Shown here: piece by piece, positions 1 to 6,126 of the stretch
Numbering within the stretch: the stretch's first letter is position 1
Layout of the letters: each line of letters opens with the position of its first letter
NCBI GenBank assembly: GCA_025449435.1
Contig: JANWJO010000068.1
Location: 1 to 6,164, forward strand
DNA: 6,164 bases
From: Chloroflexota bacterium
GTDB taxonomy: Bacteria > Chloroflexota > UBA4733
Direction: 5' to 3'
Program-made: the position numbers and the translations under genes
Notes under the pieces: generated by a model
Told to the model about the DNA's origin: nothing
What the model saw: only the letters and a program-made list of their open reading frames with translations
Database searches by the model: none

Positions 1-51
1 CGCCAAGGTGTGGCAGTAGCGTGGCTGCAAAGATACCTGCCGGAATATTAG
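1..51 (+). CDS. Possible 3' end of an upstream gene (partial)
   Basis: Frame 1 is open from the left edge to a TAG at 49-51 and encodes a 16-residue tail, RQGVAVAWLQRYLPEY. The mix of hydrophobic, aromatic and charged residues resembles a genuine C-terminus, but so short an open stretch can occur by chance and frame 3 is also open (to 83). No family can be named. The rest of 52-197 holds no gene that I can support, only a candidate promoter and a ribosome binding site for the next gene. Confidence 0.25.
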   Translation, partial: RQGVAVAWLQRYLPEY

Positions 52-84
52 CGGTAGGTACTCTGGGTCAGCGAAAGCGGTGAC

Positions 85-113
85 TTGCACTCGCAGGCGT
101 GAGTTGGCATACT
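85..113 (+). promoter_or_regulatory. Candidate sigma70-type promoter with extended -10
   Basis: TTGCAC at 85-90 is followed by a 17-bp spacer and CATACT at 108-113. TG at 105-106 one base before the hexamer forms an extended -10. Transcription would begin near 120, leaving about 78 nt of leader before the ATG at 198. The -35 matches consensus in only three of six positions, so the call rests on spacing and the TG element. It lies across the GTG at 99, which argues against that codon as the protease start. Confidence 0.4.
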
Positions 114-180
114 TGGCCTCGCCGGGGGATGGTTCTCGTTCGCACCTTCTCTTCTTGTTGCCTGGTTTCTTTAGTTGCCT

Positions 181-188
181 GGGAAGGG
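181..188 (+). promoter_or_regulatory. Ribosome binding site deciding the protease start
   Basis: The purine run GGGAAGGG ends 9 nt before ATG 198. It supports that ATG over the GTG at 99, which would add 33 residues ahead of a clear signal peptide. A second ATG at 190 is out of frame. Confidence 0.5.
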
Positions 189-197
189 TATGCCAAT

Positions 198-2102
198 ATG
201 CGATACCGACAGCGAACCAGTGCGTGGCTCTCCTCACTTGCGATCATCTCGTCCTTGTTCATTAGCGCCTGCGCCGCCTTTCCTGGTCCTGCCGCTGCAA
301 CGTCGTCAGCCAGTTCTGCTTCTGCGGGCAGCGCCAGCAGTGCGGCGACGTCGAGCCTGGCCCCCACCACTTTGACGGGGGCGACGTCCAGTGCAGCACC
401 GGCTACCCCGACAGCGGTAGCCAGCTCGACCCAAGCGACCAGCGCCGCGGCAACCACGACATCGGCACCTGCGACTACCGCCGCGGCTACTACCGCGTCG
501 TCAACCACTGCCGAAGCGACGTCGCTGTCCTGGCAGCAATTGGCAACCCTATTGAAGCCTTCCACCGTGCTCATTCGCTCGACGCTGCCCCAATCCGCCG
601 TATCGGGTCCAGGATTGGGAGAGGGTACGGGAATCGTGCTCGATAAGGATGGTTACATCCTGACCAACGCACACGTGGTACAGGGCGCATCGGCCGTCAC
701 GATTGCGCCAGCAGGGTCCAGTAATGAGCGCGCCGCGAGGGTCATTGGCGCCAGTATGTGTGACGACCTGGCCGTCATCAAGGCTGAGACGTCGGACGGA
801 CTCGTACCGGCACAACTGGGCAGTTCTGGGACTCTACAAAGTGGCCAGGATATCGGTGTGTTCGGCTACGCGCTTGGCGACACCTTCGGGAAGGACCCTG
901 CCATAACTCGTGGCATTGTGTCCCGTCTTAACGTGCAATTTGACAACTACGAGAATCTGATCCAGACCGACGCCACCATCAATCATGGAAACTCCGGCGG
1001 ACCGGTCATCGGCACCGACGGTAAGGTGGTCGGTGTCGCGACGCTCACGTTCCAATCGGTGGCATCGAATACAAACTTCGCCATCAGCATCGACCAAGCG
1101 AAGCCTGTGATCACTGACTTGCGGACGGGTCACAACAAACTGTGGCTCGGCATGAATCTGGAGTACAACCAGTACGGCAAGTACTTTGGCACCGACGACG
1201 GCGTTGGTATGGTCGTCGTGGGAGTGGATAGCGGCGGGCCTGCTGAGAAGATTGGCGTGCAACCGGCCATGCTGCTGTATGCGCTGGCGGGCACGAACGT
1301 CAATTCGCTGGGCGACGTGTGCAAGATCTTGCGCTCCCACGGTGATGGTGATGTGCTCAAGGCCGACTTCCTCGCCGTGACTAATTCCGGTGCTGCGCAG
1401 GTCCAAGGAAACCTCACCGTTGGCGGTCCCAAGGGCGACGCGAGCAAGAATGATATGTTGGTTGTCATTGGCCAGCCGGCATCCACGAGCACTGCGGCCA
1501 ATAACACGGCCACGGCCACGGCTTCGTCGGCAGCCACAGCACAGTCAGCAGGGTACACGGCACAGTACGACTTTGCTCAGGACAATGGTGACTGGCCGAC
1601 CGGTGAAGATGACAACGTGAAGGCAAGCATCGCCAGCAGCGTGTATACCATCGCCATCAAAACGGCGAGCTACTACGAGTTGCTGTTTCCCAAGCCCGAG
1701 CCCGAAGCGGCCGATGAGGCCATCGGCACAATCGTGGCCTTTAGCAGCCCGAGTGGGCTAGCAGGCGTTGCGACGAGGGAGTCGGTCGATAGCGGTAAGA
1801 ACGTCAATGCCTATGCTTGTGTAATCCGGATGGATGGCATGTTCTCGTGTTGGCTCATCCAGGCGGGTAACTTCAAGGCCATCAAGGACTGGACCGCGTC
1901 CAAATTGATCAAGACGAACGGTCCAAACACCCTCATCATGGAGACGCAAGGGAACAAGACTACGTTCAGCATCAATAATACCGACGTGTACTCGTTCACC
2001 GACGCCACGTTGACTTCAGGGAAAGCAACCCTCTTTATGGAGAGCGGCAAGGACGTGCCATTCACGGCTCAGTTTGGGAAGACCGCGCTACAGAGCCAGT
2101 AG
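198..2102 (+). CDS. Lipoprotein HtrA/DegP-like serine protease with PDZ and C-terminal LamG-like domain
   Basis: A 634-residue exported S1C-family (HtrA/Deg) serine endopeptidase, probably acting in protein quality control outside the membrane. Residues 1-25 are a lipoprotein signal peptide: basic start, hydrophobic core and lipobox ISAC with Cys25 as the lipid site. Residues 31-107 are an Ala/Ser/Thr-rich tether. The trypsin-like domain (about 111-310) has the full triad: His159 in TNAHVV, Asp190 in DDLAVIK, Ser266 in GNSGGP. A divergent PDZ domain spans about 316-410. A second Ala/Thr linker (about 427-451) leads to a C-terminal domain (about 452-634) whose pattern resembles the concanavalin/LamG-like beta-sandwich found in many surface proteins; Cys541 and Cys551 could form a disulfide. 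HtrA enzymes usually end after one or two PDZ domains, so this last domain is an accessory, perhaps for binding wall or substrate. The start was chosen from the signal peptide and RBS. The protease call is firm; the last domain is assigned by pattern only. Confidence 0.9.
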   Translation: MRYRQRTSAWLSSLAIISSLFISACAAFPGPAAATSSASSASAGSASSAATSSLAPTTLTGATSSAAPATPTAVASSTQATSAAATTTSAPATTAAATTASSTTAEATSLSWQQLATLLKPSTVLIRSTLPQSAVSGPGLGEGTGIVLDKDGYILTNAHVVQGASAVTIAPAGSSNERAARVIGASMCDDLAVIKAETSDGLVPAQLGSSGTLQSGQDIGVFGYALGDTFGKDPAITRGIVSRLNVQFDNYENLIQTDATINHGNSGGPVIGTDGKVVGVATLTFQSVASNTNFAISIDQAKPVITDLRTGHNKLWLGMNLEYNQYGKYFGTDDGVGMVVVGVDSGGPAEKIGVQPAMLLYALAGTNVNSLGDVCKILRSHGDGDVLKADFLAVTNSGAAQVQGNLTVGGPKGDASKNDMLVVIGQPASTSTAANNTATATASSAATAQSAGYTAQYDFAQDNGDWPTGEDDNVKASIASSVYTIAIKTASYYELLFPKPEPEAADEAIGTIVAFSSPSGLAGVATRESVDSGKNVNAYACVIRMDGMFSCWLIQAGNFKAIKDWTASKLIKTNGPNTLIMETQGNKTTFSINNTDVYSFTDATLTSGKATLFMESGKDVPFTAQFGKTALQSQ

Positions 2103-2118
2103 GCTCTACCACGCACGT

Positions 2119-2158
2119 GCGCAGCGAAGCGTTGCCCACCGTGGCGGCTTCGCTGCGC
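2119..2158. terminator. Hairpin between convergent genes, probable bidirectional terminator
   Basis: The arms GCGCAGCGAAGC (2119-2130) and GCTTCGCTGCGC (2147-2158) are a perfect 12-bp inverted repeat around a 16-nt loop. It fills the 58-bp gap between the protease stop (2102) and the NUDIX stop (2161-2163). Neither side has a proper T-tract (only TTT at 2160-2162 on the + side), so it is not a textbook intrinsic terminator; it may stall polymerase or protect both 3' ends. Confidence 0.6.
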
Positions 2159-2160
2159 GT

Positions 2161-2625
2161 TTAGACCCTTGCGATGATGTCGCGATCGCGTTTGAATGCC
2201 AGCACTGGAAGGTGGTTGCGCTCAAAAAACTGAGCGCCGTCCACATCGTCTGCCCCTGCGGGCGCACCGAGCGCGCTACTGGTGACAAACACGATCAGCA
2301 CCGTCGCATTGCCGGTTTCGGCGTACACGTCGAGCAGCGTCAGCGAGTCGCTGCAGAGCCCAGTTTCTTCGCGCAGTTCTCGTGCAGCGGCATCGAGCGG
2401 CGTTTCGCCACGATCAACGAAGCCGCCTGGCAAGCTCCACTTGCCTGCGCCGGGCTCGTTGATCCGTCTCGCTAGGAGCACGGTGTCGCCTCGCCGGACC
2501 ACCACGGCGACGGCAACTTTCGGATCGGCAAAATAGGTGAACTCACAAAACCGGCAGTGTGGGCGGTCCCGTCCGCCGGTGTTGCGGTAACCCAAGAGGA
2601 ATCCACAGCTGGGGCAAAACCGCAC
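2161..2625 (-). CDS. NUDIX hydrolase with N-terminal zinc ribbon
   Basis: A 154-residue cytoplasmic Mg-dependent hydrolase of nucleoside diphosphate-linked compounds. The N-terminal zinc ribbon has Cys4, Cys7, Cys24 and Cys27 (CPSC and CRFC), as in the NADH-pyrophosphatase zinc-ribbon family. The NUDIX box at 68-90 is complete: GGFVDRGE, then RELREETGL, with metal-binding Glu83, Glu86 and Glu87. Members of this architecture are often annotated as ADP-ribose pyrophosphatases, but the substrate cannot be read from the box. The NudC-specific SQPWPFPxS motif is absent and the protein is much shorter than NudC, so I do not call it NADH pyrophosphatase. Start is GTG at 2625, preceded by a strong GGAGG 5 nt upstream. 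It is transcribed divergently from the small gene at 2691 and convergently with the protease. Confidence 0.9.
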   Translation of the reverse strand: MRFCPSCGFLLGYRNTGGRDRPHCRFCEFTYFADPKVAVAVVVRRGDTVLLARRINEPGAGKWSLPGGFVDRGETPLDAAARELREETGLCSDSLTLLDVYAETGNATVLIVFVTSSALGAPAGADDVDGAQFFERNHLPVLAFKRDRDIIARV

Positions 2626-2630
2626 CTTGA

Positions 2631-2635
2631 CCTCC
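2631..2635 (-). promoter_or_regulatory. Ribosome binding site for the NUDIX gene
   Basis: GGAGG on the - strand, 5 nt before the GTG at 2625-2623. It decides this non-ATG start, placing the first zinc-ribbon Cys at residue 4. Confidence 0.7.
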
Positions 2636-2654
2636 GTCTACCACCTACGCACGA

Positions 2655-2663
2655 TGCTATACT
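2655..2663 (+). promoter_or_regulatory. Extended -10 promoter for the small gene and thrC
   Basis: TGCTATACT is a TGN-TATACT extended -10, five of six matches to TATAAT. No good -35 lies 17 bp upstream; TTGACC at 2627-2632 is 25 bp away, too far. Transcription would start near 2670, giving a leader of about 20 nt. The complement reads AGTATAGC, so a - strand promoter for the NUDIX gene may overlap here, but I see no convincing -35 for it. Confidence 0.5.
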
Positions 2664-2679
2664 CGGGCACCATCACAAG

Positions 2680-2684
2680 AAGGA
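2680..2684 (+). promoter_or_regulatory. Ribosome binding site for the small gene
   Basis: AAGGA, 6 nt before ATG 2691, in a leader with an extended -10 at the expected distance. Together they support this small gene as real. Confidence 0.6.
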
Positions 2685-2690
2685 TGCGGC

Positions 2691-2933
2691 ATGGCAAACG
2701 ACCGTAGCTTCGACGTGAGCATAGCGCTGGAGTATACTTTGCGCGTACTCGCTCCAGATGCCGAAGAGGCCGAGCGGATCGCACTCATCGCCGCCGACTT
2801 CGCCAACCAGTGTGTGCGTTGGGACGAGTTGCGCCAGTGGCAAGAGGTGCGTCCAGCGGGTCTGCAAGTGCGATCCACCAACGTTGCGGTCAGCCCGATC
2901 CTCGTACCTCAGCAGATCAAGGACCTGGAGTGA
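2691..2933 (+). CDS. Unrecognised 80-residue protein coupled to thrC
   Basis: I do not recognise this family. It is a small, probably cytoplasmic, acidic protein with no signal peptide or membrane segment. Residues 7-20 look like a beta hairpin (FDVSIALEYTLRVLAP), followed by an Ala/Glu-rich amphipathic helix at about 22-41 (DAEEAERIALIAADFANQC), and a less regular tail. The single Cys41 has no partner, so metal binding is unlikely. Evidence that it is real: its own RBS and extended -10, and a stop codon overlapping the thrC GTG in the sequence GTGA, typical of translational coupling. A role linked to threonine synthase, such as regulatory subunit or partner, is possible but rests on position only. 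Confidence 0.75.
   Translation: MANDRSFDVSIALEYTLRVLAPDAEEAERIALIAADFANQCVRWDELRQWQEVRPAGLQVRSTNVAVSPILVPQQIKDLE
2919..2923 (+). promoter_or_regulatory. Ribosome binding site deciding the thrC start
   Basis: AAGGA inside the last codons of the preceding gene, 6 nt before GTG 2930. It supports that start over the upstream in-frame ATG at 2810, which would overlap the small gene by 124 bp. Confidence 0.55.
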
Positions 2934-4330
2934 GCACCGGCACAGTGAGCTCCGTCGAGCCATGGACGCCTCCTGCTTCACCGATCCTGCGCTGCATTGC
3001 TTGTGCCAACGAGGTGCCGACCGACCAGGTGGTGTACCACTGCCCCGCCTGTGGTGACCTACTGGATGTCGTGTATCAGTACCCGCCTATCGACCCTTAC
3101 CAACTGAAGCAGTGCTGGCTGGAGCGCCGGCAGTCGATGCGGCCAGTAGACCAAAGTGGCGTCTGGCGGTATCGGGAACTGCTGCCGTTCTTGCGCCAAG
3201 AGTCTGATGTTGTTACGTACCCGGAGGGCAACACGCCACTGCTTGAGGCGCCACGCTCATCGGCCTATGCCGGTGTGGCTCGGGTGCAGTTTAAGCACCT
3301 CGGACTAAACCCCACCGGCTCGTTCAAAGACTATGGGATGACAGCTGGTGTGAGCCAGGCAAAGTCACTGGGCATGCGCGCCGTGGCCTGCGCTTCTACC
3401 GGCAACACCAGTGCTTCACTGGCAGCCTATGCGGCTCGAGCTGGCATGACGGCGATCGTGCTCATCCCTGAGGGGCAGGTGTCGTTTGGCAAGCTGTCGC
3501 AAGCGCTCGATTACGGCGCTCTCACCCTACAACTGCGTGGTGACTTTGACGCCGCCATGTCCTTACTCCTGGAAATAGCCCCCGAATTGGGCGTATATGT
3601 CGTGAATTCTGTCAATCCATTTCGGTTGGAGGGACAGAAGACGGTGATGATCGAGTTGTTGGAACAACGCGGCTGGGATGTTCCCGATCGCATCATCGTG
3701 CCGGGCGGCAACTTGGGCAACGGTTCGTCTTATGGTAAGTGCCTGCGCGAGTTACTTGACCTGGGGTTCATCAAGCGCCTGCCCCACTTGACGTTTGTAC
3801 AGGCAACCGGCGCGGCGCCGCTCTACCAAACCATTAAGAGCGACACCCCCGATACGCTCGTGCGGGTACACGCGCGAACGCTGGCAACCGCCATAAAAAT
3901 CGGATCGCCTGTGAGCTGGCGCAAAGCCAAACGGGCGCTCGAATGGACAGATGGTTGGGTGACCACCGTGACAGAGCAAGAAATCGCCGACGCTAAAGCC
4001 ATCATTGGGCGCGATGGCATCGGCTGTGAACCAGCTTCGGCCACGACTCTTGCCGGGCTGCATCGGCTCATTCGTGAGGGTACTGACGCTACCGTTAGCG
4101 TCGACGAGCAAGTCGTGGCGATCCTCACTGGGAACGTGCTGAAGGACCCGGAGTACACGGTGCGGTACCACTCCGGCGAACTCCACGAAGAGTTCGTCAC
4201 CGAGACGAAAGTCGTGCGCGCGTCGGGACCGGTACTTCCCAACTTCGCGAACCGGCCCGTAACTATCGACGCAACCCGTGAGGCGTTGGTCCATGCCATC
4301 CTAGAGCGTCTAAGCCAGATTGACGCTTAG
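2930..4330 (+). CDS. thrC: Threonine synthase, PLP-dependent, with N-terminal zinc ribbon
   Basis: Converts O-phospho-L-homoserine to L-threonine and phosphate (EC 4.2.3.1), the last step of threonine synthesis, in the cytoplasm. The 466-residue protein is a fold-type II PLP enzyme. An N-terminal zinc ribbon has Cys22, Cys25, Cys38 and Cys41. EGNTPLLEAP (99-108) is the family's substrate-loop signature. PTGSFKDYG (128-136) contains Lys133, the Schiff-base lysine. STGNTSAS (156-163) and GGNLGNGSS (259-267) are substrate- and PLP phosphate-binding loops. All key residues are present. Threonine dehydratase and cysteine synthase share the fold, but the EGNTPL/GSFKDYG combination and zinc ribbon favour threonine synthase. 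The GTG start overlaps the previous stop by 4 bp. The gene ends in TAG at 4328-4330, overlapping the stop of the convergent kinase gene. No homoserine kinase or dehydrogenase gene is nearby. Confidence 0.92.
   Translation: MSTGTVSSVEPWTPPASPILRCIACANEVPTDQVVYHCPACGDLLDVVYQYPPIDPYQLKQCWLERRQSMRPVDQSGVWRYRELLPFLRQESDVVTYPEGNTPLLEAPRSSAYAGVARVQFKHLGLNPTGSFKDYGMTAGVSQAKSLGMRAVACASTGNTSASLAAYAARAGMTAIVLIPEGQVSFGKLSQALDYGALTLQLRGDFDAAMSLLLEIAPELGVYVVNSVNPFRLEGQKTVMIELLEQRGWDVPDRIIVPGGNLGNGSSYGKCLRELLDLGFIKRLPHLTFVQATGAAPLYQTIKSDTPDTLVRVHARTLATAIKIGSPVSWRKAKRALEWTDGWVTTVTEQEIADAKAIIGRDGIGCEPASATTLAGLHRLIREGTDATVSVDEQVVAILTGNVLKDPEYTVRYHSGELHEEFVTETKVVRASGPVLPNFANRPVTIDATREALVHAILERLSQIDA
4305..4330. 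other. Overlapping inverted repeats at the convergent stop codons
   Basis: AGCGTC (4305-4310) pairs with GACGCT (4322-4327), and CTAAGC (4310-4315) pairs with GCTTAG (4325-4330). The two 6-bp stems are mutually exclusive. They lie across the thrC 3' end and its stop, directly before the end of the facing kinase gene, where no intergenic space remains for an ordinary terminator. There is no T-tract. A weak terminator or transcript-end role is possible; chance is also possible. Confidence 0.3.
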
Positions 4331-5436
4331 GCAGCGAGCGGCACCTGAATACGCAAGATGCGCGTGCGTCCTTTGAGTTCTACCAGGGACCCACAGCCGG
4401 CGATGACGGCTCGCCGTTGGATGGTGGCATACGCCTCGGGCAACGCCTGCGCCTTGCTGTCGTACCCCAGCAGGAGTGGCGTCTCGACGCTGATCGTAAA
4501 TTCCGCCGCTTTGGTGAGCAAGCGAACTAGGGCCGGCTGATCGGGATCGCGACCTTCCGGTACCGCAACTGCCTCTTGTACGATACGGAACAAGGCCAAC
4601 TCCATAATGGAGGGGAGCCGGTGTTCGTCGCCTTCGGTCTCTAGAGTTGCCTTGAGTTCGCTGTGCGCATTCCAGGCATCTAGGTAACGACGGAGGCTCG
4701 CCCCTAGCCCAATTTCCGGCAACGATGCTGGCGTTGTGCTCGCCATGAAATCCCGCACGTCGCGCAATGAGGACTGAATGGCCTTGCGCAAGTCCGCCAT
4801 TTCTTCGATGGCCTTGCCGGTGTCCACGCTGACCATCCGCTCGGCTATTTCGGCGTGCAACAGCAGGTTCGTCAATAACTGCACGGGTCCGTTGTGGAGT
4901 TTACGAGCGAGCATTGCGCGCTCAGCTTCCTGTGCCTGCACAATCGCCGCGGCGTCAAACTCTGCTTTGCTGGGGGCTTCGACTTCGACGGTCTCGGTGC
5001 GTTCGATGAGCGGATCGGCCTCGGGAATCGGCGCCGGCTGCGTCTCGGCTATGAGCGTCGGATCAACCACATCGACCACGTGCAAAGCAAACGTCACGAC
5101 GTCAGCGAGGTGCTGCAGCGTGTCCCGGCGGCGCTTGAGGTACCCGTCGTGCAGCTGGGCCGTCACCAAGCGAAGGTCGGCCTGGTGGGCGTCCATGAGG
5201 ACTCCCTGATATTGCTCACGCGTAAAGGCTCCACTTTGTTCCAGCGCGGCAACCGCCTGTTTGGTGTCGATAGCCTTACGCTGCTGGCTTGCAGTCTCCA
5301 ATTCGCTCTGCTTGATTTGCGTATCAAATTGGGCGAGCTCACGCTTGAGCGTGGGCAATTCCCCAAGCAAGATGGCGATGTCGGATTTATCTTCTGGCGT
5401 CAACCCGGTGGTGGCAGTGGAAGGTACGTCCGGCAT
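4327..5436 (-). CDS. DegS-like soluble sensor kinase with degenerate ATP-binding domain
   Basis: A 369-residue cytoplasmic protein with the plan of DegS-type kinases and no membrane segment. Residues 25-115 are charged, helical and probably coiled coil. A Pro/Glu-rich linker (about 125-160) follows. The HisKA_3 dimerisation/phosphotransfer segment (about 165-235) has its H-box at 180-186 as LHNGPVQ, with His181; Asn182 replaces the usual Asp. The C-terminal half aligns by eye with HATPase_c (FRIVQEAV at 283-290, terminal RIQVPL), but after QEA the N-box asparagines and KHA are missing, the G1 DxGxG is absent (TPLLLGYDSKAQ, 319-330) and no GLGL G2 box follows. It is therefore unlikely to bind ATP normally. 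The frame is intact throughout. Start ATG 5436 lies 3 bp after the regulator's stop with AGGTG 6 nt upstream, so the two genes form one operon. It may act as a binding partner of the regulator rather than a kinase. Confidence 0.85.
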   Translation of the reverse strand: MPDVPSTATTGLTPEDKSDIAILLGELPTLKRELAQFDTQIKQSELETASQQRKAIDTKQAVAALEQSGAFTREQYQGVLMDAHQADLRLVTAQLHDGYLKRRRDTLQHLADVVTFALHVVDVVDPTLIAETQPAPIPEADPLIERTETVEVEAPSKAEFDAAAIVQAQEAERAMLARKLHNGPVQLLTNLLLHAEIAERMVSVDTGKAIEEMADLRKAIQSSLRDVRDFMASTTPASLPEIGLGASLRRYLDAWNAHSELKATLETEGDEHRLPSIMELALFRIVQEAVAVPEGRDPDQPALVRLLTKAAEFTISVETPLLLGYDSKAQALPEAYATIQRRAVIAGCGSLVELKGRTRILRIQVPLAA

Positions 5437-5439
5437 GGC

Positions 5440-6126
5440 TTACACCTGTTCCATCTTTATCCATCCGTGCCGGAGCGCATACACCACTGCTTCGGTACGG
5501 TCGTTGACGGCGAGCTTGCGCAGTATGGATGTGATGTGATTCTTTACGGTTTGGTCGCTGATGCCAAGGCTGCGAGCGATTTCCTTGTTGCTATTGCCAC
5601 GAGCGATGTGCTCGAGCACCTCAACTTCGCGTGCCGAGAGCGGAATGAATATGGGCTCGGTCTCGGGCCCTACGGTGGCGAGTTCCCTGAACTGGCGGAG
5701 CACGCGTGAGGCGAGCAGCGGCTTTGAGAGGACGCTGTCATTGATGAGGTAGTTACCGGAATGCACCCGGCGCACGACGTTGAGCAACTCTGCAGGTTTA
5801 ATATCAACAGTGAGATAGGCAGAGGCGCCTACTTTGATAGAATTGAATAGCTCTTCCTCATCCTCCATAGTGGTCATCACGATGACGGCGACAGCAGGAT
5901 TCTGCTGCTTAATGAGGCGTGTGACCTCGATGCCGTTCACGCCAGGTAGCGTCACGCCGATCACCACCACGTCGGGGTTGAGTGTGTGGGTGGCCTCCAG
6001 CGCTTGCTGGCCCGTTTCCGACTCGCCGACGATGTCGATATCTTGCTGATCCTCGTGCAACGCAGCCTTAATGCCGAGTCGCAGCAGCGCTGTACTCTCG
6101 GCGATTAGCAGGCGGATGGACTCCAA
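5440..6126 (-). CDS. NarL/LuxR-type response regulator with a pseudo-receiver domain
   Basis: A 228-residue DNA-binding regulator. Residues 4-120 have the receiver fold pattern (IRLLIAES, PDVVVIGVTLPGVNG, VIVMTTM, GASAYL). The active site is altered: Glu10-Ser11 replace the acidic pair, Gly57 (codon GGC) sits where the phospho-accepting Asp is expected, and Val107 replaces the conserved Lys. Only the switch Thr85 remains. Residues 163-222 are a complete LuxR/GerE helix-turn-helix (LSAREVEVLEHIARG, NKEIARSLGIS, TVKNHITSILRKL). DNA binding is therefore expected, but conventional Asp phosphorylation is not. The start is TTG at 6126; no in-frame ATG or GTG lies between it and the TAG at 6159-6157, and translation from it begins in the usual place for this family. 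It is first in an operon with the sensor gene. Targets are unknown. Confidence 0.88.
   Translation of the reverse strand: MESIRLLIAESTALLRLGIKAALHEDQQDIDIVGESETGQQALEATHTLNPDVVVIGVTLPGVNGIEVTRLIKQQNPAVAVIVMTTMEDEEELFNSIKVGASAYLTVDIKPAELLNVVRRVHSGNYLINDSVLSKPLLASRVLRQFRELATVGPETEPIFIPLSAREVEVLEHIARGNSNKEIARSLGISDQTVKNHITSILRKLAVNDRTEAVVYALRHGWIKMEQV
5443..5447 (-). promoter_or_regulatory. Ribosome binding site for the sensor gene
   Basis: AGGTG on the - strand, within the last codons of the regulator and 6 nt before the sensor ATG at 5436. It supports coupled translation of the pair. Confidence 0.5.

Noticed and set aside
99..197. Upstream GTG start adding 33 residues to the protease
   Set aside because: It would bury the lipoprotein signal peptide, overlaps the candidate promoter, and lacks an RBS; ATG 198 has a purine-rich site and a clean signal peptide.
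68..574. 168-codon Ala/Val-rich reading frame on the - strand
   Set aside because: It mirrors the Ala/Ser/Thr-rich linker of the protease; low-complexity content and no RBS or domain.
834..1406. 190-codon - strand reading frame under the protease domain
   Set aside because: No recognisable motifs; the + strand has a complete catalytic triad in the same bases.
1505..1523. Short CCACGG tandem repeat
   Set aside because: Only two to three units encoding the Ala/Thr linker; codon-level low complexity, not a separate element.
2218..2237. Inverted repeat GCGCTCA/TGAGCGC around an A-rich loop in the NUDIX gene
   Set aside because: Seven-bp stem inside coding sequence whose codons fit the family; treated as chance, with no sign of frameshifting at the six-T run on the coding strand.
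2161..2625. NudC (NADH pyrophosphatase / RNA decapping) assignment
   Set aside because: The zinc ribbon fits, but the SQPWPFPxS motif and N-terminal domain of NudC are missing.
2810..2929. ATG 2810 as thrC start
   Set aside because: It would overlap the small gene by 124 bp and add a low-complexity leader; GTG 2930 has an RBS and GTGA coupling.
3752..4294. 180-codon - strand reading frame antisense to thrC
   Set aside because: Composition is shadow-like and the + strand carries the convincing thrC sequence.
4894..5709. 271-codon + strand reading frame spanning the sensor and regulator genes
   Set aside because: It crosses the boundary of two well-supported - strand genes and shows no domain; a high-GC shadow frame.
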